Shown here piece by piece: positions 56,049-64,000 of a stretch of DNA of 64,000 nt. The DNA comes from Amborella trichopoda (Eukaryota; Streptophyta; Magnoliopsida; Amborellales; Amborellaceae), in the NCBI RefSeq assembly GCF_000471905.2, contig NW_006495906.1:2483702-2547701 (forward strand), written 5' to 3'. The translations under genes and the position numbers were made by a program. The stretch's first letter is position 1. Each line of letters begins with the position of its first letter. The notes beneath the pieces are model-generated. The model was not told the origin of the DNA, ran no database searches, and was given only the letters and a program-made list of their open reading frames with translations.

Positions 56049-58330
56049 TACATAAGGCTTGCAATGACTTATTTAGCTTTTTAACAGAGGTATTATCATA
56101 AATTTAATGGACTACATGATGAACTTGAAAAGCTATCCCTTGGGAAATCCAGACACAAGTGTAGGCAAATTGATACTTGTTGTGACACGAATATGCGAAG
56201 AAATTATGAAACTGCCCAGTCTAAGACCTGTCTAATTCTGGTGGTATTTCCATGGGACTTACAAGCGACTCGCCTTCTGCCTTGAGACAAATTAACTAAG
56301 GCGAGTCCTGAGTTGATCTGCAGCAGTTTTAAACACTGAGCCACCCACTGGATCAGCTAATGTAGGAATTGAAACTCATTAAGTTGCAAACCTCCCCCAA
56401 AAGCTTAAATCCTAGCTCCACACTACTAATTTTGTATCAATGCTTAAAAGAACAAATACAATTACGACTATATATATAGCATTGAGACTATGAGTTGTTT
56501 TCTTACATCTGCATGTCCCATCACAAACATGACTATGTACATAACAAACTGAAGGAATAAATCAACTTGTTTTCTCTCTCCACCATACCAACTTGATTCT
56601 CAGATGTGATAGCATGATTGTGATGCTCTACCAACAGGGCACGGGCACCAAGGATTGGTGATAAGGAATAAATCACCTCTAAGTGGCAAGAGTAACTACG
56701 ATAGGGTACACAATTCATTTTGTTACTTTGTCAAGCCATCATGTTTACCAGTGCATCCTCCACATATGGGAAAGGTTAGTGGAAGTCAGATACCATGACA
56801 TGCAAATACAAAAAAATAATAATGAGCAGTCAAAACATCTGGGTCTGATCCCAAACACAAACAAGATTCTCAACTGCAACATTAAGGCACTATCAAGTTA
56901 AAGACTCGACATGGTCAAGTAATGCTCTTAAAAAAAAATTCATCCCCCTTATTCAGAACAATTCCTAATCTAATTGAGGGCAACTAGTCATCAACAGGTT
57001 AGATAGTAAATATATGCTGGGATAGATGGTCTCACAATTCTTTTGCAATGGCAATGGAGTAGTTTGGAAGCTCATACAAATCCATGAAAGGGCAGACTTA
57101 ATGCATATAATAGACAACATTTACAAAGATATAGGCTTTAGTTGAGACGCTGTTGGCCATAATGGATTAGCAGTAGCACTTGATGGTGCCCCACACGGTT
57201 GAGAAAAAGGGATCAGGGATCCCTTCAAATACAATGCAAAATGTGTTTGTTAGTGACATTCTGCATTACTGCATACATGAAATTGCGCATCCCATACCAC
57301 ATAGCATCGACCACCAAAACTATCTCGTGCATTACAGCCCAGATTACATTCTGGAAGCTTTCCCTAATGCAGCCTTAAGACTTCTATGCGATAAGTCCCA
57401 TTTTTTTGGCACAGGTCCATCAGATTACTGTAGATATAAGGGCTCCAACAAACAGCCCACGAGGTTTACATATACATGTTCACCTTGAAACTGTCTTATA
57501 TGCACAATCAAATATGACAAAGAATTCCTGTGAAAGTTTCTAAACATGATCTAGCTTCACCGCAGACTTCCATGGTTTTGAGTTTTTCCGACATTCAGAA
57601 ATGGCCGATCCCTGAGATCAAAACTTGGAAAATGCATTGCTTACCACCAGAAGTACCAGCGCCTTCCAGTAAATGCAAGTGTGTAGCCCATATGTACATG
57701 AACGAATATTGCATTTACCTCAGTAGAAACGCATTTCAAAATTGGTATCTACGACTTCTATTCACCGTAATTTTGTGATTAACTCTGGGTCTCCACAGTT
57801 TCAACTTCTCCGAACTTCAGTTTCAGACATGTGATTTGTAGATCAGACATAAATCCACATCTCAACTTTTACAATTTGACCAACTCAAACTGATTCAGAC
57901 CATATCTGTTGACTTTGTGGTTTTTCCTCCACTGTCACAATGAGACTGAAATTTCAGAAGCAACTCACAAAAAATTTAACAGAATAACCTAATATTAAAT
58001 CTTATTTCAAAGATTTTTTGTTCTCTATGGCTCATCTCATCATTTCCCAGTTCACATAATTAGTGGGTCAATACAACTTACAGTATAGTCATGAGAAGCA
58101 TGCGTGCAGTATGAATATATTGGTCTAAATGACTAAGAAAATACTTATCACGAAAAAAGGCTCAAGAATAAAAGGACTTGAACAAGGTGATTCTAAAAAG
58201 AATACTAGAATCGAATGGGAAAATGATTGTAGAAGAACAATAGCGATTGGTCATACAGGAATCACCATATAGCCTTACAAGTGCAGTAACAGGAGAACTA
58301 AACCATATACTCCACATTGATAACTCATAC
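56049..58330. other. AT-rich, intron-like or intergenic
   Basis: No family match on either strand. The longest plus-strand frame (57,180-57,488) has a mixed composition and no splice or start support, and is left uncalled. Confidence 0.5.
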
Positions 58331-58569
58331 CTCTTGCCAAATGGATGAATAACAAATAGGCAGTTTATATGGTTCTCCTATTAAGCTTTGGGAAGCAATT
58401 GGATGTGATAAATCAAACCATTGTATAAAGAATATTGTCTCCAATAACAGAGATCGATGCAGGAAAGAGATGCAGAACCTTTGGGGGAAACGACTTTGAA
58501 TGTGATGAGAAGGGTCTAGTAAATTATAAAAACCTTGGCCATCTGTCCAGTTCAAAAGGCTGTATGCTG
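58331..58569 (-). other. Possible host exon of about 79 codons
   Basis: Minus-strand stretch of 239 nt with an AG at its 5' border (58,571-58,570) and GTATGA directly after it (58,330-58,325). It is open through AYSLLNWTDGQGFYNLLDPS, SRFPQRFCISFLHRSLLLET and GEPYKLPICYSSIWQE. Composition (aromatic and Leu-rich, balanced) is that of a folded domain rather than random AT-rich sequence. I do not recognise the family. It lies on the same strand as the other exon candidates. Confidence 0.4.
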
Positions 58570-59257
58570 CTTAAATGTTTCGAAAGACAATTATAAAACA
58601 ACGTAGGTAATGTGGGCTCCAATGATGTTATCTGACCGTGATAGCTAATGGTGCCATTTTAAGAGCTGCAGGGACAACCTGAAGGTTTAGAAAAGAATTT
58701 TCCAGCAGGCTACAATTTTACAACCATGCGATAGGTATTTCAGAGGTAGTAACGGAAATGCATTTTATTATTTATTGTAGTAGATAACTTCAATTTTTCA
58801 AGGGAGGATTGGGAATGACATATCAGATGATAACAACATGGAAGGATGGTATTGGAGATGCTTATGATAAGGCCAACTTGAGAAGAGGAAAACCCCAAAA
58901 GTCTTTTCCATCTCCAGTATTGGTAAGTGAACAAGTTATGATGCAACAAGAATATGCCGGATGAAACAGTTCAAAGAAGACAAATGTTCAATTATGACAC
59001 AAGGTTCATAGTTCACAATGTAAGTCTAAACTACAAGAACAAAAAAGTACTAGATGGGAATCTCGAACGTAATTCCTTTGAAGCCTAACAAGGAGATACC
59101 TCAAGTGAAGAGTTGTGCAAATTAAGATGGAACAGCCAGCATTGCAACTATTAGACAATGTCAGAAGCAACCTACTGAACCATTCCACAGTACAGCAGCA
59201 AATAATGGATCACCCAGAAATAATACAACATCAAGCACCTTAAGAAATAGTCCAGTA
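58570..59257. other. No gene recognised
   Basis: AT-rich. Minus-strand frames at 58,949-58,740 and 59,188-59,006 have no recognisable family. It ends with GTCCAGTA, the left target duplication of element C. Confidence 0.45.
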
Positions 59258-60158
59258 CATAGTTACCCGAATCTATCATTGAAGGTTGCCATTCCTGAAT
59301 CTATCACTGAAGGTTGCCATTCCGATTCAAAACCCCGATTCGGCAATTCTGACTAGGAATCTTCATGGAACCCGTTTCCGTGAAGTCGAGAATCTCGATT
59401 CTTTATTTTAGGTATCTCGATTCCAATACTTATAGAATCTCGTTTGCAATATTTATTGATTCTTGATTCCATAATTAGTGAATCTCAATACTACACTGGT
59501 TGAAACTAGTTACCACATTTACCGGAATTCTAGCACTTCTCTCTTTTTTTTCTTTTTGCTTTTTTCTGAGATATATAGAATAGAAGTTTTCAAGACATCG
59601 AACTTCTTAACGCTAGACACTCAATCTCAAGCTACAAAACGTAGTCATCTTTTTTGGAATGAAATGACCAATAGAAATTGAAGTGGTGGTCCACGTTCTC
59701 TACTTAATTCTTTAAGTATGCATTGTATTAATCCAATGGAGAGATTGCAAATCCAAGATGTTATTTTTAATATATTACAAATAATGCAAACATGCATGTA
59801 TAGCAATGTCGATCAACGAATGGCATTGAGACATGTATTATTTTTCCTCTCAATTCCCACTCGATTCCAAAGATGTCAAATTCCCTATTCCATAAATGAA
59901 GGAATCTCCATTCCATATTGGTCGAATCCAGCTAGGTTGGAAACACGATTCCATAAGGCTCGGAATCTCGATTCCATCTATGTAAGGATATTGATTATCT
60001 TATGAACGAATCTCGATTCTTATAAATAGAAATCTCATCCCCCACGCTTCCTCTTGTACGGATGTCGATTCCAAAAACAGGAATCCTCCAGCCAACAACG
60101 ACTCTGCGCTTGCATTTCCTATGTCAATTTGGTTTTCGAATCGCTTTGGATAACTATG
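59258..60158 (-). mobile_element. hAT-like non-autonomous element C
   Basis: 901 bp with ends CATAGTTACCCGAATC (left) and, complemented, CATAGTTATCCAAAGC (right). It is flanked by GTCCAGTA (59,250-59,257) and GTCCAGCA (60,159-60,166), a 7-of-8 duplication typical of hAT elements. In minus orientation it aligns with A: the gacatccgtacaagagg block (60,065-60,045), phased ggaatcgagattc words (60,020-59,850 and 59,490-59,390), and the stem cttcatggaacccgtttccgtgaag at 59,371-59,395. A duplicated gaatctatcattgaaggttgccattc lies at its left end. It has no coding region. Confidence 0.85.
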
Positions 60159-60484
60159 GTCCAGCACTATTCATCCAAAATGTAACGTACTCAACGCAAC
60201 TAGCATTACAATTTCACTTGCACTTTTCTGATAAAAATAAAGTCCCAAAGCTTATAGGAAAGAAATAAGCTGACTAAGAAAGAGGAAATGCAATTAATAT
60301 TGACGAGACTAAGAAGCATTAAGACACGAATTGGATTATGTGTATGTCAAGATCATAGTAACTTCACACTCAACATAAGAGAACTTGATTGAGTTGCATC
60401 CATCATTTCACATGAGATGAGCCTTGAAGCTTCATTCATAGCATAACTAAAGCTGGAAATAACTAGCATAAGTATCATACTGAC

Positions 60485-60770
60485 ACCAATAAGCAATAAG
60501 ATGAGAGAGAGTAGACTTAGACGGGCTGGCTATGTGTGGCACCGACCAAGTACAATACCGATTTGGAGGTGCAAGTTAGTTCAAGTAGACTGAAAAGGGC
60601 AAGGGATTGGCTCAAAAGGACGTGGTTGGAAGTAGTCCAAAAAGATATGGGGACTTATGAGCTCACGGAGGGTATGGCCATTAATAGAGCAGATTAGCGG
60701 ACCAGAATTTGTATAGCAGAACCCAATTAATTGGAAAAGGCTATGATGATGCTGAAGTATCATAGATACA
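60485..60770 (+). pseudogene. RTE-type LINE 3' end
   Basis: The plus strand encodes MRESRLRRAGYVWHRPSTIP near 60,501-60,560 and, in shifted frames, GLAQKDVVGSSPKRYGDL and a final AEPN-type segment before an atgatgatgctgaa tail. These match the C-terminal MRE.RLRW.GHV.RRP...P and RGRPK.TW.E...D blocks that end plant RTE ORFs. It is a 5'-truncated LINE copy, separate from the endonuclease piece at 43,885. Confidence 0.8.
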
Positions 60771-61415
60771 CATACATGATGACCAAATGTGCACTTGCCA
60801 CCAATGTGTCAACATGTGCTCAAAATTCAAAGCAACAACAAAGAACTGCAAAAGAAAATGCAAACGTTTCCAATTACTTACAGTTTTCTCGAGCCTCACC
60901 TTGGTTTTTCAGTTTTGTCTTTTTATTTACTTAATCTTTAAACTGGTTTTCTTGTATTTTTTTCTTGTTCTGTCGCTATGGCATCCTTTACTTCTTATTT
61001 TATCAGAATAATTGACCCAATTTGATTTTCAATTGGATAACAAACAATGTGCAACAAGTGACCATCAGTGTTTCAAAAAGCGCTAGGTGGCACCTAGACG
61101 GCCGTGGGGGTCCGGGCCGCCCAAGGCCTAGGCAAGCACCCAGTTGAAAAAAAAAAAAGATAGAAGTCGAGAAGAGAATTTTAATAATCCATAAGATCAA
61201 AATCTATATTTTCATTCAATGCTAAAACAGTAAAACCATACAAGCATACACTGATAATTTAGACTGTACACACAAAAGTTAGATAGTAGAAACTAGAAAG
61301 TAGAAACTAAAAATAAGAAAAAAAAATATAAAGAAATTCAAAAAATATATAGGACACAATAGTCAACACTCAACACCAAGAGTCAAGCACTCAAGAACCT
61401 TCAACTCTTCATTGT

Positions 61416-62397
61416 TCAGTAATCATCATCATCATCATCATCAGAACAAATTGGGTAAGCCTCATCATATGCATCAGATTCGTGGCCATCATCATCAGTC
61501 ATCTTCCTCTTCAATATAATGCTCGTCCTCCTCTGTTTCTTCTGAACTTGCATCTTCCTCCTCTTCTTCTACCTCCCTCTTACTAGTATGTGTAAATGAG
61601 GCCCTAGGAGTCTTGGCTGCTCTACCCTTGTCTATCTTTTTGTCCTTCCCTGAACTCAAATATTGTATAATTGTCTCCCTGATAGCCTCAGGAACATTTT
61701 TATACGGGGCAACATCCCCCTTAATACTGGTAAGGTGTTTTCTAAACCGGTAAATACCCCTTAGTATCCATTCCACAATAATTACATTTAATATGAATTT
61801 TGTCATTCGGGTTATAACCATACTTCCAACCTGGATCACCACTTCTAGAAAAACATGAAGAAGGCATTTTCATAGAACAAGGCTCATTTTCATCCTTTTC
61901 TGGTTCTTTTAAATTCAGAAATTGTCTAATCTCATCCCGAATAGCTTCAGGAACCTTTGCATAAGAAGCAACATTCATTTTCATACCGGTAAGGTGTTTC
62001 TTGAATCGGTTAATACCCCCATTGGTATCGTTTTCACAAAAATTACATCTTATACAATTTTTATCGTTTAGTTTTGGGTTATAACTTTACTTCCAACCCG
62101 GATCACTTTTTTTAGAAGAACCAAAAATAGATCTATTCAAATGACAAGGATTTTGTTCCTGTTTTTGTTTTACATAACTCATATATTGCTTAATCTCCTC
62201 TCTGATAGCTTTAAGAACATTTTTACAAGAGGCAACATCCCCCTTAATACCGACAAGATGTTTCTTAAACCGGTTTATGCCCCTTTTTATATCTTTTTCA
62301 CAATAATTACATCTAATGCAATTTATCATTTGGATTCAGATTATATCCATATTTCCACCCCGAATCTCCACTTCAACTAGATCCTGAAGAAGACATC
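61416..62397 (-). pseudogene. hAT transposase remnant with three BED zinc fingers and an acidic tail
   Basis: Minus strand from an ATG at 62,397 (MSSSGSS). Three consecutive related modules each read GDPGWKYGYNPNDK, then I.CNYC....., then G.NRFKKHL.G.K.., then VPEAIR..I.QYL. They lie at about 62,370-62,090, 62,090-61,850 and 61,845-61,640. CxxC and the HL of the BED finger are visible in each. The third leads into a Lys-rich linker and EEEEEDASSEETEEDE (61,560-61,510), then a poly-Asp run from a (ATC)n repeat ending at a TGA at 61,418-61,416. Frameshifts separate modules. One BED finger is normal for hAT transposases. The DDE core and hATC domain are missing. Confidence 0.8.
61422..61442. repeat. 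(ATC)n microsatellite
   Basis: Seven ATC units that encode consecutive Asp residues in the acidic tail on the minus strand. Confidence 0.95.
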
Positions 62398-62901
62398 TCA
62401 ACATAAAACAAGCAATCTAAAAAATAAAATTTTGCACTTACTTTGATTACTCGAACTCCAAACTCCCACCTCTTAAATGTTTTCTAGTGCTAAAATAATA
62501 AAAAAACACCCTCTAATAGGATTAAAAAACTCCAAAACTAAATTTAATCTACCTAGGTGATGCTTAGATCCATTTTCCGTAACTTTGAGAAACATTTCGA
62601 TCCAATGAAAATCACAAAATTAAGTTTTTTTTAGGTTTCTTTCTCTCTAAAATGGGTTCTTGTGGGTTTAGGTTTCAAATGAATCGAAAACCCGTCCTTA
62701 AAAGCCTTTATATTTCAAAAAAACTCATTTCCACCCTTAAACGGGACGCAGGCACTGGGCCGGTGCCTAGAGCTAGGCGTTGGGCGCTGACTTAGGCGGG
62801 TTCCGTGCCACCTAGGTGGCCACCGAGTGACTGCTGCCTAGGTTGGCCTTTTGGACCGCCTAGGTGCTAGGCGATCCGCTTTTTTGAACAATGGTGACCA
62901 T

Positions 62902-63660
62902 CACAGTCAAAACTAGAATTTTTTTTTATGGTAATCAAACGTAGAATATTTTTGGAGAAAAGTTGCATGTTAGATAGAAGTCAACAATAAGAACTTGAAA
63001 AGGAAGAAGAAATGGTTATTTCAAGAAACTTGAAATTTTAGTGAAAACTTGGGGTCTTTATGACCCAGCCCAATCATGTCACTCTTGTTGCTACTTCAAG
63101 AGAGAAGCCATATATCTAGCAAGATAGAAACAGAAGAAACCAACTGATGTGTGATTTGAATTCAGTGAAACAACAAGATCAAAGTAGTGTAAGCAAAACA
63201 ATGATGAAAAAGCTCCATCAGTCTGACCGTCAAGGAAATAATAAAAAAAAACATGATGACCTACAAACCCCCGCTTTCACGTATATAAAAACTTTTATAT
63301 AATCGAGCCAATAAATTAATCACCTAACAAGTTATTTGAGGCCCAAGTATAGACAATGTTTCAAGTCCATAAGCTCCATAACACAACCCCTTCTTGTTTC
63401 CTTAGCAAACTGAGTTTCACAACTTCAGATATTGCTCACTTGCTCACTTTCAACATAAAAGCTGACCTTTGATAAATGAAACAAGATGCAATTGTCACAA
63501 CACCATGGAATAATATGGAAAGATGAACAGGACAAATAATACCAATTCCATGGTGAATAATATAAAAGATGACTTTAAAAGTTCAATTACATATGTTAGT
63601 CTCATGAGGACAAATACCTGCAAAGCCAACTGATGCATTTTGAAATATGTTTGATATCAG
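62902..63660. other. No gene recognised
   Basis: AT-rich, intron-like. Just below it, near 63,617-63,640, a minus-strand AG...GT pair (ttggctttgcag then gtatttg) could mark a very short exon, but there is too little to call. Confidence 0.45.
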
Positions 63661-63676
63661 TTCAATGTACACTTAC

Positions 63677-63735
63677 CATAGCAGCAGCTTCAGGCGTTCT
63701 TGTTCGCAAGATGTTAGTAACTTCAGCAATATGAA
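63677..63735 (-). other. Possible short host exon
   Basis: Minus-strand stretch of 59 nt, preceded by AG (63,737-63,736) and followed by a strong donor GTAAGT (63,676-63,671). It reads HIAEVTNILRTRTPEAAAM. Donor quality and protein-like composition favour a real exon. The family is not recognised. Confidence 0.45.
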
Positions 63736-63861
63736 CTTTGAACATATATAGATTTGAATATGCAAAATAAGATAGACATCCTCTAAGGTTGTTGAGAAAG
63801 AATACCCATGTACAAAGGAACTCTCAGAAAGCCAAAACTCTGTATACTCCACTGGGGAAAG

Positions 63862-64000
63862 GATTTACCTCAAAGAAAAAATCAGTAATGAGCTAACGGC
63901 TCAGGCCAGCAAAGCTTCCCCCTTCAATATCCTTTAAAGCACCAAATAGGCAAAGACGAGTTACTTTTTTCATGGGTCTCTCCACTTTGGGCTGGGAAGT
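63862..64000 (-). other. Possible host exon running off the window
   Basis: Minus strand from 64,000 reads QPKVERPMKKVTRLCLFGAL then KDIEGGSFAGLSR, with a TAG right after (63,892-63,890). A GT just before that codon (gagcc|gttagc) or a GTAAAT at 63,871-63,866 could be the donor. It is followed some 130 bp later, on the same strand, by the exon candidate at 63,735, so the two may be neighbouring exons. The family is not recognised. Confidence 0.42.

Larger units (their letters stand above)
61066..62893 (-). mobile_element. hAT transposon E, internally rearranged, perfect 8-bp duplication
   Basis: 1,828 bp with ends CAGTGTTTCAAAAAGCG (left) and, complemented, CATTGTTCAAAAAAGCGG (right). It is flanked by a perfect GTGACCAT duplication (61,058-61,065 and 62,894-62,901). 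Subterminal zones at 61,080-61,135 and 62,735-62,880 are crowded with cctaggcg/cgctagg words, the kind of repeated sites found near hAT ends. The inside encodes BED zinc-finger sequence on the minus strand but no catalytic core or dimerisation region, so it is a deletion derivative. Confidence 0.9.

Noticed and set aside
57180..57488. Plus-strand open frame of 102 codons
   Set aside because: No family, start or splice evidence, and it lies opposite the candidate host-gene strand. It may be worth a transcript check but is not supportable from sequence.

Overview
This window is nuclear DNA of a flowering plant. The evidence is plant-type Ty3/gypsy elements (Tat-like with a second RNase H, and a chromovirus), Ty1/copia elements with initiator-Met-type primer sites, RTE and L1 LINEs, and hAT-type DNA transposons. 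There are no rRNA or tRNA genes and no complete host gene. Most recognisable coding sequence is decayed transposon protein with stops and frameshifts.

Layout. 1-10.3 kb: a minus-strand Tat-like gypsy remnant (gag to RT, truncated inside pol) lies between two LTR copies that point towards each other. The right LTR carries a long purine tract and an array of about six palindromic hairpin units. 10.3-33.0 kb: a three-layer nest. A decayed copia element (10.33-11.92 kb, resuming at 32.87 kb) contains a Tat-like gypsy element (11,997-32,776) with LTRs, PBS, PPT and a perfect 5-bp target duplication CTACC. Its 3' region contains a minus-strand chromovirus (22,408-30,419) with its own LTR, PPT and chromodomain. 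33-36.6 kb: AT-rich DNA with possible host-gene exons on the minus strand. 36.6-43.87 kb: a second copia element with both LTRs, its catalytic RT motif mutated to YVND, and its 3' LTR cut by an RTE LINE fragment. 44-64 kb: mixed DNA with LINE pieces and five DNA transposons. Four of these (A, B, C, D) form one hAT-like family with internal palindromes spaced about 23 bp. B sits in an L1 LINE with an exact 8-bp duplication. D carries a captured, broken fragment of a Shewanella-like protein phosphatase gene. The fifth (E, 61,066-62,893) is a hAT element with a perfect 8-bp duplication that encodes three diverged copies of a BED zinc finger.

Scattered minus-strand open stretches with splice signals (35.4-35.7, 46.2, 58.3-58.6, 63.7 and 63.9-64.0 kb) may be exons of one or more host genes whose introns are filled by these transposons. 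The protein was not recognised, and this is an inference.

The strongest leads are the 23-bp phased palindrome arrays in the hAT-like family, the phosphatase capture in one member, and the triplicated BED domain in element E.
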